A stretch of DNA of 45,657 nucleotides from Desulfarculaceae bacterium (GTDB taxonomy: Bacteria; Desulfobacterota; Desulfarculia; Desulfarculales; Desulfarculaceae). Below the pieces are notes generated by a model. The model was not told where the DNA came from. It did not search any database and saw only the letters and a list, made by a program, of their open reading frames with translations. Each line of letters begins with the position of its first letter. Position 1 is the first letter of the stretch. The translations under genes and the position numbers were made by a program. The stretch lies in the NCBI GenBank assembly GCA_020444545.1, contig JAHLKT010000010.1:1-45657 (forward strand), in the 5' to 3' direction. Of the stretch, positions 24,886 to 32,672 are shown in pieces.

Positions 24886-25443
24886 TCAGGGGACGATGAT
24901 GACCATCAGGCATTTGACGTCCTGGTCGCCGGCCGCCACTCCGTAATGCTCGATGCCGGAGTCGAAGTAGATGCAGTCGCCGGTCTCCACCAGGTACTCG
25001 TCGGTGCCGTGGGTGAAATGCATGGTCCCCTCCAAAACGAACATCATCTCCTCGCCGTCGTGCCGAAACACCGCAGTGTCGGGATTGTCGGCCGGGATGG
25101 TGAGCAGGTAGGGCTCCATGCGTTTGTGGGGATACTTGTGGGCCAGGGTCTCGTAGGAGTAGCCGAAGGAGGTGCCGTTGCGGGCCATGGGCCGCCGCTC
25201 GGCGGACTTGACCAGGGAGGCGGAGATTCTCTCCTGGCTCTCGCCCAGGAGCTCGGAAAGGGTGGCTCCCAAGGCCTTGGCGATGACGACCAGGGTGGAC
25301 AGGGGGGGAGATTTGGGGGAGTTCTCCAGCTTGGACAAATAGCCCTTACTGAGGCCGGTTTTCTGGGCCAGGTCTTCCAGGGAAAGACCGGCCGCCTTGC
25401 GCATCCCGCGAAGGTTTTTCCCTATCTCTTTTTCTTCCAGCAC
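24886..25443 (-). CDS. XRE-family regulator with C-terminal cupin domain
   Basis: This 185-residue protein starts at GTG 25443 behind TAGGAGC. An HTH domain covers about residues 10-65 (LRGMRKAAGLSLEDLAQKTGLSKGYLSKLEN). A cupin sensor domain covers about 110-185, with FRHDGEEMMFVLEGTMHF and CIYFDSGIEHYG. Such regulators bind a small molecule in the cupin barrel and control the adjacent catabolic operon. It is the first gene of the - strand operon. An inverted repeat 130 bases upstream is a likely operator. Confidence 0.92.
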   Translation of the reverse strand: MLEEKEIGKNLRGMRKAAGLSLEDLAQKTGLSKGYLSKLENSPKSPPLSTLVVIAKALGATLSELLGESQERISASLVKSAERRPMARNGTSFGYSYETLAHKYPHKRMEPYLLTIPADNPDTAVFRHDGEEMMFVLEGTMHFTHGTDEYLVETGDCIYFDSGIEHYGVAAGDQDVKCLMVIIVP

Positions 25444-25519
25444 CTGTTGCTCCTAGCTCCGATCAGTCCGGGGAAACAACCGGACAAGGTCTCCCAAAAG
25501 GATACAATTGCAGCCAACG

Positions 25520-25548
25520 ATAATAAATAAATATGTAATATCAGTTAA
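25520..25548 (-). promoter_or_regulatory. Candidate sigma-70 promoter of the XRE/BKACE operon
   Basis: On the - strand there is TTAACT (25543-25548) and TATTAT (25520-25525) with a 17-base spacer, in an AT-rich island within GC-rich DNA. The predicted start is about 70 bases before the GTG of the XRE gene. Confidence 0.45.
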
Positions 25549-25574
25549 ATCCATTGGTTGCATGAATCAGCTAT

Positions 25575-25591
25575 GTTTCCTATATGGAAAC
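25575..25591. promoter_or_regulatory. Candidate operator: GTTTCC-N5-GGAAAC dyad
   Basis: A perfect six-base inverted repeat with five-base spacer TATAT lies just upstream of the proposed -35 of the XRE gene. The symmetry and position fit a dimeric XRE-cupin protein acting on its own operon. The rest of the 25444-25650 gap holds only AT-rich promoter sequence. Confidence 0.55.
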
Positions 25592-25650
25592 TCTAAGTTA
25601 ACCTCGGAGCGGATGTCAAGCCCCACCTGGTCGCGGGGCATTCGCCCGCC

Positions 25651-26907
25651 CTAGCCGCCGGAGGAATCCGGCGTTTCGCCGGCGGAGTCCTTGATCGGCT
25701 GCAAAACGGCCGCCACCAAAAGCTTGGTCGCCTGATCGATCTCTTCCATCTTGTCCGCGTCTGATGACTCCCGCACGATGAGCCAGCGCAGGGCCATGTG
25801 GCTGAAGGCTCCCAGGAACAAGTTGCGGAACACGCGGGAGTCCGCTTCCGGCCGGAACACGCCGGCTTCCTGGCCTTGGACGATAACGTCCTCTACCAGG
25901 CCGAAGTAGCGCTTGAAGGTGGCAAAGGATTTGGAACCGTAGAAGCGCGCGGTCAGCTGCAACTCCAGCAGGAAGACCTTCAGGAACTGCCGCTCCTGCA
26001 AAAAGCTGGTGTAGTGAAACCTGATCAGGCGCTTCAGGCGGCGCACCGGGTCCTTGATCTCGAAGGCGTCGGAGGCCTGCTGGAAGTAGCGCGAAAAATG
26101 CTCTTCCGGGATGGAGAGCAGCAGGTCTTCCTTGCTGTCGAAGTAATCGTAGACCGTGCCGTCGGCCACCTGGGCCAGCTTGGCGATCTCGGAGATCTTG
26201 GCCTTGTTGTAGCCTTTCTCGGCAAAGACTTGGATCGCGGCCTGGATGATGACGTTTCTTTTCTTGCCCCGGCTGGAAACCTGGGCGGGGGTGGGCAGGA
26301 GCATGTGCAGGCACAGGTCCGCGAGGTCCTCGAAGTCCTGCTCGCTGCTCTCCACCTCGCCGCTGCCCAGCTGGAGAACGCTCTCCATGTCCAGGGCGCC
26401 CAGCACCGCGTCGCGCATGAGGGTGAGCTTTACGTCGTCGCGGAAGACCTTTTCCCGTCTTCCCTGATCCAGGATGTCCATGAGGATGCCGGCGTACTCC
26501 CGGATGAGCTTGTAGGCCTCCGAGTCGTAGAAGTCTTGGGAAGAGCGGCATTCCAACAGGAGCAAACGGGCATAGCCGGCGTGGGCGTCGTTGAAGTGCA
26601 GGTGGAACCAGATCATCTTGCGAAGGCGGCTCACCGGGTCGGAGATGCCGGTCAGGTGGTCCTTGAGCTGGACCAAAACGTCGCGCAGACGCTCCTCGGG
26701 AATGGAGAACAGCAGGTCCTGCTTGCCCTTGAAGAACTGATAAATGCCCGAGTCCATCACGCCGGCCTTGACGGCGATCTCCGAAATGGAGGTTTCGGCG
26801 GGTCCCTTTTGGGACATGATCTCCTCGGCGGCGTCCAGAATGCGCTGGCGCTTTTCGGCCCTGCCGCCGGTTTCGGAAACTATGTACTTGGGCTTGTTCA
26901 TGGGCAT
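25651..26907 (-). CDS. Tandem double-TetR transcriptional regulator
   Basis: The 418-residue product (ATG 26907; GTG 26910 is also in frame) holds two complete TetR modules in one chain. The first HTH spans about residues 20-70 (ISEIAVKAGVMDSGIYQFF) and the second about 216-268 (ISEIAKLAQVADGTVYDYF). Both are followed by the same phrase, LL(F/L)SIPEE, and by parallel ligand-domain helices (DPVSRLRKMIWFH and DPVRRLKRLIRFH), so an internal duplication is clear. Normal TetR proteins are about 200 residues and dimerise, so this chain may act as a built-in dimer. It lies 28 bases after the acyl-CoA ligase stop, in the beta-oxidation operon it probably represses. Confidence 0.9.
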   Translation of the reverse strand: MPMNKPKYIVSETGGRAEKRQRILDAAEEIMSQKGPAETSISEIAVKAGVMDSGIYQFFKGKQDLLFSIPEERLRDVLVQLKDHLTGISDPVSRLRKMIWFHLHFNDAHAGYARLLLLECRSSQDFYDSEAYKLIREYAGILMDILDQGRREKVFRDDVKLTLMRDAVLGALDMESVLQLGSGEVESSEQDFEDLADLCLHMLLPTPAQVSSRGKKRNVIIQAAIQVFAEKGYNKAKISEIAKLAQVADGTVYDYFDSKEDLLLSIPEEHFSRYFQQASDAFEIKDPVRRLKRLIRFHYTSFLQERQFLKVFLLELQLTARFYGSKSFATFKRYFGLVEDVIVQGQEAGVFRPEADSRVFRNLFLGAFSHMALRWLIVRESSDADKMEEIDQATKLLVAAVLQPIKDSAGETPDSSGG

Positions 26908-26937
26908 CACCTACCGCTCCGCTCCCTGGCCCCCCCC

Positions 26938-28509
26938 TTAGCCATAAAGCTTTTTGATCTGTTGTTTGAGTATCTTTCCCGTGCCTCCCCGGGGGAGGTC
27001 CTGGACCACTTCGGCCTCCCGGAGCGCCTTGAAGTGGGCCATGTTATCACGGGTGAAATCCACGATGTCCTTGGCGGTCAGGCTGGCCCCGGGCTTGAGC
27101 ATCACCACCGCCTTGGGCACCTCGCCCCAGCGGTCGTCCTTTTTGCCGATGACCGCGCATTCCAGGATGTCGGGGTGGGAGTAGAGCACCTTTTCGATCT
27201 CCAGGGAGGAGATGTTCTCCCCTCCGCTGATGATGATCTCCTTGAGCCGGTCCTTGATGTAGAGCGAGCCGTCCTCGCCCATGGCCACCAGGTCGCCGGT
27301 GTGGTACCAGCCGCCCTCCATGGACTCGGCGGTGTCCTCGGGCTTGTTCAGATAGCCCTTCATCACCATGTCCCCGCGCACCAAGAGCTCGCCCACCGAC
27401 TCACCGTCCCAGGGCAGCGCCTCGCCCTGGGGGCCGGAGACCTTGAAGGTGACGCCGCACAGGGGGAAGCCCCAGGTCTCGTGGCAGCGGTGGCGCAGGG
27501 TCTCCTGGTCCAGGTCCGGGGGCAGCTCGGGCAGGGCGATGAGCGGGCAGGTCTCGCTCATGCCGAAGCCGCCGTGCACCGTACAGTCCAGGGCCTCCTC
27601 GGCCCGGGGGAACATGCCGGTGGGGGCCGGAGCCCCGCCGATGAGCACGTCGCGCAGGCTGCTCAGGTCGTACTCGCCCAGGTTGGGCAGCTCCAGAATG
27701 GCGGTGAGCATGGTGGGCACGATGTAGAAGCGGGTGACGCTTTCTTCCTGAACCAGGCGCAGCACGCCCTCGGCGTCGAACTGCTTCTGCATCACGTGGC
27801 AGCCGCCCTTGCCCACCAGGTAGTGGGGAACCCCCCAGCCGTTGACATGGAACAGGGGGATCAGGTGGAGTTGCACGTCGGTCTCGTAGATGGGCATGGA
27901 GGCCATGGCCGTGAGGGCGTGCAAATACAGGTTGCGGTGGGTGAGCAGCACGCCCTTGGGCGGCCCGGTGGTGCCGCTGGTGTAGAACAGCTCGGCCGGG
28001 TCGTCTTCCTCGAAGGGGAAGGTGAAAGGCTCGGCGGGCGGCCGGGGAGCGGATTGCTCCAGCAGCTCGTCGTAGGTGGCCCCGCACCAGGCGGGAGCGT
28101 TCTCGTCCTCCTCCAGCAAAAAGACGCGGCCCGCGGCGCTGCTGTTCTCCACAAAGGAGGCCACCTTGTCCACCAGGTTGGGATGCACCAGCAGGGCGGC
28201 CGGTTGGGCGTCCTGAAAGATGTATTCCAGGTCCTCGGGGCTCAGCCGGATGTTGAGCGGCAGGAGCACCGCGCCGATCTGGGGCACGCCGAAGTAGCAC
28301 TCCAACAGGCGGTGGCAGTTGTAGCCCAGGAAAGCCACCCGGTCCCCGGGCTTGATGCCCAGGCCCACCAGGGCGTCGCTCAGGCGCTCCACCCGCTGGC
28401 CGAACTGGGCGTAGCTCCATCTTTGGCCCCCGCAGACCACGGCGGTGCGCCGGGGAAACACGGTCAGGGCTCTTTCCAAAAAGCGTATGGGGGTAAGAGT
28501 GATGTTCAT
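26938..28509 (-). CDS. Acyl-CoA synthetase (AMP-forming), fatty or aryl acid ligase
   Basis: The start ATG 28509 begins MNITLTPIRFLERAL; the frame is open upstream only within the next gene. The 523-residue product has the AMP-binding motif YTSGTTGPPKGVLLTHRN near residue 174, YHTGDLVAMGEDGSLYIKDRLKEI near 405, and the C-terminal lysine in GGTGKILKQQIKKLYG. It activates a carboxylic acid to its CoA ester via the acyl-adenylate. Together with the acyl-CoA dehydrogenase, thiolase and hydroxyacyl-CoA dehydrogenase of the same operon it starts a beta-oxidation-type route. Chain length or aromatic nature of the substrate is not evident. Confidence 0.9.
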   Translation of the reverse strand: MNITLTPIRFLERALTVFPRRTAVVCGGQRWSYAQFGQRVERLSDALVGLGIKPGDRVAFLGYNCHRLLECYFGVPQIGAVLLPLNIRLSPEDLEYIFQDAQPAALLVHPNLVDKVASFVENSSAAGRVFLLEEDENAPAWCGATYDELLEQSAPRPPAEPFTFPFEEDDPAELFYTSGTTGPPKGVLLTHRNLYLHALTAMASMPIYETDVQLHLIPLFHVNGWGVPHYLVGKGGCHVMQKQFDAEGVLRLVQEESVTRFYIVPTMLTAILELPNLGEYDLSSLRDVLIGGAPAPTGMFPRAEEALDCTVHGGFGMSETCPLIALPELPPDLDQETLRHRCHETWGFPLCGVTFKVSGPQGEALPWDGESVGELLVRGDMVMKGYLNKPEDTAESMEGGWYHTGDLVAMGEDGSLYIKDRLKEIIISGGENISSLEIEKVLYSHPDILECAVIGKKDDRWGEVPKAVVMLKPGASLTAKDIVDFTRDNMAHFKALREAEVVQDLPRGGTGKILKQQIKKLYG

Positions 28510-28522
28510 GTGCCTTGCCCTG

Positions 28523-29386
28523 CTACCGCTTGGAGTAATCGTGCCAGCCCCGGCCGGTCTTGCGGCCCAGGTGGTTGGCGTTGACTTTCTGCTTGAGCAC
28601 CGGCCGGGGCCGGAAGCGCTCGCCATAGGCCTCGAAGAGAATCTCCTGCACCCAGAGGTTCAGGTCGTTGCTGGTCAGGTCCATGAGGGTGTAGGGGCCC
28701 ACGGGATGACCCAGGCCCAGCTTGCAGGCGATGTCCACGTCCTCCACCGAGGCCACGCCCTCCTCGACCAGGCGGTTGGCCTCGATCCACATGGCGTGCA
28801 GCAGGCGGTTGACCGCGAAGCCGGGCACGTCCTTGACCCGAATGGGGGTCTTGCCGATGAAGCGGCAGGCCTCGCTCATCTGGGCCACCGCCTCCTCGCC
28901 GGTCTCCAGGCCGGGGATCACCTCCACCAGCTTCATCACCGAGGCCGGCGAGAAGAAATGGGCCCCCAGGAAGCGGGAGCGCCGCTCCGGGCCGAGGCCG
29001 GCGGCCAAGAGGGTGATTGGCAGGGAGGAGGTGTTGCTGGCCAGCAAGCAAGTAGGAGGGCATACCTGGTCAGCGCCCCGCCAAATCTCCCTCTTGACCG
29101 CCAGATCTTCGAACACCGCCTCGATCACCAGCTCGGCCCGGGCCAGGGGGGCCAGCTCCCCGGCGGGCGCGATGCGCTCCAGGGCGGCGTCCTTGGCCCC
29201 GGCCTCCAGGCGGCCCTTGGCGATGGCCTTGTCCAACACCGCGCCCAGGCGGTCCTTGCCCTTTTGGGCGGCCTCCAGGTGTTGGTCGATCAGCTCCACC
29301 CTGCAGCCGGCCAGGGCGAAGCACAGGGCGATCTCCGCGCCCATCATGCCCGCCCCGATCACGCCGATGTTTTTAAGCTCGCTCAT
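28523..29386 (-). CDS. 3-hydroxyacyl-CoA dehydrogenase (Hbd/PaaH-like)
   Basis: This 287-residue enzyme has the NAD motif GVIGAGMMGAEIAL at residues 8-21, SNTSS near 115 and LGAHFFSPASVMKLVEVI with the catalytic His. The C-terminal domain carries KDVPGFAVNRLLHAM and the final GRKTGRGWHDY. The size and motifs are those of Hbd/PaaH enzymes oxidising 3-hydroxyacyl-CoA to 3-ketoacyl-CoA. It lies 13 bases before the ligase and 32 bases after the thiolase in the same - strand operon. A second member of this family at 23908-24867 belongs to a different subgroup. Confidence 0.93.
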   Translation of the reverse strand: MSELKNIGVIGAGMMGAEIALCFALAGCRVELIDQHLEAAQKGKDRLGAVLDKAIAKGRLEAGAKDAALERIAPAGELAPLARAELVIEAVFEDLAVKREIWRGADQVCPPTCLLASNTSSLPITLLAAGLGPERRSRFLGAHFFSPASVMKLVEVIPGLETGEEAVAQMSEACRFIGKTPIRVKDVPGFAVNRLLHAMWIEANRLVEEGVASVEDVDIACKLGLGHPVGPYTLMDLTSNDLNLWVQEILFEAYGERFRPRPVLKQKVNANHLGRKTGRGWHDYSKR

Positions 29387-29418
29387 GCTGTCCGCTCTCG
29401 CTTTCCGGTCCGCCGGCC

Positions 29419-30630
29419 TCAGGCCACCTTGATGAGGCAGGCGTCGGCCTGGGCCAGACCCCCGCAGATGGAGGCCAGGGCGTAGCCGCCGCCCCGCCGC
29501 CGCAGCTCGTACATCAGGGTCATGATCAAGCGGGCCCCGCTGGAGGTGTTGGGGTGGCCGATGGCTATGGCGCTGCCGTTGATGTTGGTCTTGGCGCGCA
29601 CCGCCTCGGTCTTGGCCGCGTCCTTGCCGCCCAGCATCAGGGTGGAGACCAGGGGCACCGCGGCGAAGGCCTCGTTGATCTCCATGACCGCCACGTCGTC
29701 CAGGCCGATGCCCCCCAGCTCCAGGGCCTTGAGGCTGGCGTAGGCCGGGCCCTCGGGCATGCGGTTGGGGGCGATGGCGATGGAGGACATGGACACGATC
29801 TCGGCCAGGGGCTCCAGGCCCAGGGCCTCGGCCCGCGCCCGGGTCATGAACAGGATGGCCGTGGCCCCGTCGTTGAGTCCCGGCGCGTTGCCCGCGGTGA
29901 TGCCCTGGCAGCCGTAGATGCCCGGCAGCTTGGCCAGCTTTTCCAGGCTCACGTCCGGGCGGTACTGCTCATCGATATTGAGCACCCGCTCCTCGCCCTT
30001 GGGCTGGGGCAGGCTCAGGGTCATCATTTCCTCTGCAAACTTGCCCGCCTCCCAGGCAGCCCCGTAGTTCTGGTGGCTGCGCTGGGCCCACTCGTCCTGC
30101 TCCTGGCGGCTGACGCCGTACTCGGCGGCCACGTTGTCCGAGTCCACGGACACGGGGTTGAAGTCCTTGTAGCCCAGGGCATAGAGGGGGTCTTCCATGT
30201 TCACGTCGCCCAGGCGGAAGCCCTTCCACCTAAGGCCACGCACGATCAGGGGCTCCTGGCTGAAGGAGGTGGCCCCACCGCCGATGGCCGAGCTGATCTC
30301 GCCGGCCATCATGGCCCGGCAGCCCAGGTGCACCGCGCTCATGGCCGAAACGCAGGCCTTGTCCAGGGCCAGAGAGGGGGTTTCGGCGGGCAGCCCGGCC
30401 TTCAGCAGGGTCTGGCGGGCCGCCACGGGGGTGTAAACGTCCTTGCAGACGGAGGTGTCGCCAACCCCCCAGAAAACCTCATCAACTTCCTTGCCGTCCA
30501 CGCCGGTCCGGGCCAGCACCTCGCGCATGGGCAAGGCGCCCAGGTCGAAGTAGTCAAACTCGCGCAGGGCGCCGCAGTATTTGCCGAATGGGGTTCTGGT
30601 GGCCCCAACGATCACGATATCCTTGTACAA
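29419..30630 (-). CDS. Thiolase (acetyl-CoA acyltransferase)
   Basis: This 403-residue protein probably starts at TTG 30630, with GGGAAG upstream and no in-frame ATG nearby. The nucleophile is Cys93 in LDKACVSAMSAVHLG, and the other catalytic residues are His359 in IGHPNTSSGAR and Cys389 in CGGLAQADA. It cleaves 3-ketoacyl-CoA with CoA in the degradative direction. The position between the acyl-CoA dehydrogenase and hydroxyacyl-CoA dehydrogenase genes supports this. An enoyl-CoA hydratase gene is missing from the operon. Confidence 0.92.
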   Translation of the reverse strand: MYKDIVIVGATRTPFGKYCGALREFDYFDLGALPMREVLARTGVDGKEVDEVFWGVGDTSVCKDVYTPVAARQTLLKAGLPAETPSLALDKACVSAMSAVHLGCRAMMAGEISSAIGGGATSFSQEPLIVRGLRWKGFRLGDVNMEDPLYALGYKDFNPVSVDSDNVAAEYGVSRQEQDEWAQRSHQNYGAAWEAGKFAEEMMTLSLPQPKGEERVLNIDEQYRPDVSLEKLAKLPGIYGCQGITAGNAPGLNDGATAILFMTRARAEALGLEPLAEIVSMSSIAIAPNRMPEGPAYASLKALELGGIGLDDVAVMEINEAFAAVPLVSTLMLGGKDAAKTEAVRAKTNINGSAIAIGHPNTSSGARLIMTLMYELRRRGGGYALASICGGLAQADACLIKVA

Positions 30631-30691
30631 TGTCTGAGCTTCCCGGTGTTAAGGTGTCGTCGTCCTTGGTGTTTTGCCTGTGGGGCCGCCC

Positions 30692-31837
30692 CTAGGCCAG
30701 CAGATCGTTGGCGATTATGGAGCGCTGAATCTGATTCGTGCCTTCATAAATTTGAGTAATCTTGGCGTCGCGCATCATGCGCTCCAAGGGGAACTCCTGG
30801 GTGTAGCCGTAACCGCCCAGGAGTTGCACCGCGTCGGTGGTCACGCTCATGGCCGCGTCCGAGGCGCTCCACTTGGCCATGGAGGCCAGCTTTTTGATCT
30901 CGCGCGAATCGGGCTCCTGGTCGATGAGGGAACAGGCCCTATAGACCATGGTGCGGGCCAGCTCCACCTTGAGGGCCATCTCGGCCACCATCCACTGCAC
31001 GCCCTGGAAGTTGCTCAGCGGCTGCTTGAACTGCTCGCGCTCCTTGATGTAGGCCACTGCATGGTCCAAGGCGCCCTGGGCGATGCCCAAGGCCTGGGCC
31101 CCCACCAAGGGGCGGGTGTAATTGAAGGTTTTCATTAAGGTATAGAAGCCGCTTCCCGGCTCGCCCAGGAGGTTGGCCTCGGGCACCCAGCAATCCTCGA
31201 ACACCAGCTCGCGGGTATCGGAGCCCCGGATGCCCAGCTTGTGCTCCTGCTTGCCCACCGTGAAGCCCTCGGTGTCCTTGGGCACCACCAACAGGCTGAT
31301 GCCCCGGTGGCCTTTGGCCTTGTCCGTATAGGCCACCACGGTGGTGTAGTCGGCCACCCCGCCGTTGGTGATGAATATCTTGCTGCCGTTGATCAGATAG
31401 CCGCCGTCCTGCTTCACCGCGGTGGTGCGGATGCCGGTCACGTCCGAGCCGGCTCCCGGTTCGGTGATGGCGCAGGCTCCGAGGGACTCTCCTTCAGCCA
31501 TGGGCCGAAGGAAATTCTGTTTCTGCTCCTCGTTGCCGCCCAGGAGAATGGGGTCCGTGGCCAGCCCCTGGGTAGTCAGGATCACCGAGGTGGAGGCGCA
31601 GGAGCGGGCCACTTCCTCCACCACCAGGGCCATGGCCAGCATGCCGGCGCCGGCTCCGCCGTACTCCTCGGGGATGTGTACGCCGAGTAGGCCGTTTTCT
31701 TGTAATATACGCTTGTTATCCCAGGGAAACTCGCCGTTGGCGTCCACGGAGGCCGCCCGGGGCGCGAACTCGTTCTCGCTGATTTTCCGGATGCTGTCGC
31801 GTAGAAGAATCAACTCCTCGGAAAATTGAAAGTCCAT
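30692..31837 (-). CDS. Acyl-CoA dehydrogenase
   Basis: This 381-residue flavoprotein has the family signatures [20 protein letters not shown] near residues 116-135 and [20 protein letters not shown] near 343-362. The catalytic base is Glu365 in [10 protein letters not shown], the position of short- and medium-chain acyl-CoA dehydrogenases. It makes the 2,3-enoyl-CoA and passes electrons to ETF. It is the first gene of the beta-oxidation operon, with a promoter just upstream. GAGGATC precedes the ATG. Confidence 0.94.
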   Translation of the reverse strand: MDFQFSEELILLRDSIRKISENEFAPRAASVDANGEFPWDNKRILQENGLLGVHIPEEYGGAGAGMLAMALVVEEVARSCASTSVILTTQGLATDPILLGGNEEQKQNFLRPMAEGESLGACAITEPGAGSDVTGIRTTAVKQDGGYLINGSKIFITNGGVADYTTVVAYTDKAKGHRGISLLVVPKDTEGFTVGKQEHKLGIRGSDTRELVFEDCWVPEANLLGEPGSGFYTLMKTFNYTRPLVGAQALGIAQGALDHAVAYIKEREQFKQPLSNFQGVQWMVAEMALKVELARTMVYRACSLIDQEPDSREIKKLASMAKWSASDAAMSVTTDAVQLLGGYGYTQEFPLERMMRDAKITQIYEGTNQIQRSIIANDLLA

Positions 31838-31878
31838 TTTTCAGATCCTCGTGGATGTTTAGGGCTAGTCAGGAGGTA

Positions 31879-31908
31879 GTTATAGCAATCCGCTAAAATG
31901 TGTGTCAA
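31879..31908 (-). promoter_or_regulatory. Sigma-70-like promoter of the beta-oxidation operon
   Basis: On the - strand TTGACA (31903-31908) and TATAAC (31879-31884) are separated by 18 bases. The transcript would begin near 31872, about 35 bases before the acyl-CoA dehydrogenase ATG. No clear TetR dyad was found at the promoter. Confidence 0.6.
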
Positions 31909-32186
31909 CAAAAATAATAACTGAATAAAATTCTAAAATGGCAGTGCCGTTGGATGGGCTTGGTGAGGGGGGGTGGTGTTTAAGTGAGAGAATATACTGT
32001 ATAAATAATTGGTAGGCCAGGGCGGCAACTCTCTGTAGGCTGAAATTGCGTTCGGAATTGGGCCTGAAAAATTATCTAAGCTTGGGCTGGAGCGGGGCAA
32101 GGGCCCACGGACAGGCGAAGCGCTCCGGGATTGCCGGATGCGTTAATGCCGGAACTGGGAGGGGTAGGGACTGAACGGAATGGAAC

Positions 32187-32214
32187 AGGCGGTTAGCGAC
32201 TCCGCTAACCGCCT
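32187..32214. terminator. Perfect 12-base stem-loop beside the tRNA remnant
   Basis: AGGCGGTTAGCG and CGCTAACCGCCT flank a four-base loop. On the + strand GATAATTTT follows, a weak T-run. It lies 9 bases from the CCA end of the tRNA remnant, where it may once have ended the tRNA transcript on the - strand. Confidence 0.6.
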
Positions 32215-32222
32215 GATAATTT

Positions 32223-32272
32223 TGGTAGGCCGGACGGGATTTGAACCCGTGACTTCCACCGTGTGAGGATGG
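32223..32272 (-). pseudogene. Truncated tRNA-Val(CAC) 3' half, probable att site remnant
   Basis: On the - strand the segment reads as tRNA positions 27-76. It has a five-pair anticodon stem (CCATC with GGTGG, one wobble), anticodon CAC in loop CTCACAC, a five-base variable loop AAGTC, a perfect T stem ACGGG/CCCGT with loop TTCAAAT, acceptor strand CCGGCCT, discriminator A and encoded CCA. The D arm and the 5' acceptor strand (expected AGGCCGG) are absent; the upstream DNA is AT-rich and unrelated. Integrases of many islands recombine in the anticodon-to-3' part of tRNA genes and leave this kind of copy. Confidence 0.8.
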
Positions 32273-32333
32273 CAATCACACAAGACCTTAAAAACATTAC
32301 TATAACAATAAGATACAAAGCACAAAAAGCACG

Positions 32334-32354
32334 ATAGCCTACAAATAGCCTACA
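32334..32354. repeat. Short direct repeat, two copies of ATAGCCTACA
   Basis: Two identical 10-base copies (32334-32343 and 32345-32354) are separated by one base. They lie between the tRNA remnant and the integrase stump, where arm-type integrase binding sites are often found. The function is only suggested by position. Confidence 0.5.
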
Positions 32355-32400
32355 TTTTCTCATGGCTTGAGCTCGTGGCGACCGGTCCATAGAGGGATGG

Positions 32401-32511
32401 TCACGACCTTTTTGCCTCAAGCAATGCCCCCAGGCTTTCCATGGCCGACTCGGACTGCTCTTGGTCCAGATGGCTGTACCGGAGGAACACGGCCAGGGTC
32501 TTGTGGCCTGT
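32401..32511 (-). pseudogene. C-terminal remnant of a tyrosine recombinase (integrase)
   Basis: On the - strand the frame ending at TGA 32401-32403 encodes GHKTLAVFLRYSHLDQEQ and then about 18 more residues. This matches the last part of phage-type integrases, in which LGHKTLxxTxRYxHL contains the catalytic tyrosine. The match begins abruptly at the GHK motif; a stop codon lies three codons upstream (32518-32520) and none of the Arg-His-Arg catalytic region is present. It is therefore a stump, not a working gene. Its stop faces the tRNA-Val remnant 128 bases away, the usual arrangement at an att junction. Confidence 0.75.
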
Positions 32512-32579
32512 TGGCGGTCATGACGACAGAGCGGCGCGAGGGGCGCAAAAACTCTGGGACTTAGACTCCTAATTTGACC

Positions 32580-32609
32580 TGTTATATGCCAAGCTCATCG
32601 CGCTATAAT
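32580..32609 (+). promoter_or_regulatory. Possible promoter for the first Tm-1-like gene
   Basis: A perfect -10 box TATAAT lies at 32604-32609, with only a poor -35 (TGTTAT, spacer 18). It would start transcription near 32616, about 57 bases before the ATG at 32673. The ribosome-binding site there is also weak (AAAGAG). Confidence 0.35.
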
Positions 32610-32672
32610 CTTCGTGGTCTCTAGGGGGAATAGCGCTTCGACCACCGGTACCCGCCAGTCGAAAAAGAGCTG

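Larger units (their letters stand above)
31838..32672. other. Gene-free, lower-GC scar region
   Basis: This 835-base gap holds no intact gene. It contains the beta-oxidation promoter at its left, a stem-loop, a truncated tRNA-Val 3' half, short direct repeats and the stump of an integrase, each listed separately. The rest, including 31910-32180 and 32512-32600, shows nothing I can identify. The base composition is patchy and lower in GC than the flanks, as expected for a decayed mobile-element junction. Confidence 0.6.

Noticed and set aside
25798-28584. Very long open frame (+ strand) opposite the TetR and ligase genes
   Set aside because: It is an antisense shadow of two well-supported - strand genes in GC-rich DNA; the translation is low-complexity Gly/Ala/Val/His-rich and has no domain.
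32223-32300. A complete tRNA-Val gene
   Set aside because: Only positions 27-76 are present; no D arm or 5' acceptor strand AGGCCGG precedes the anticodon stem.
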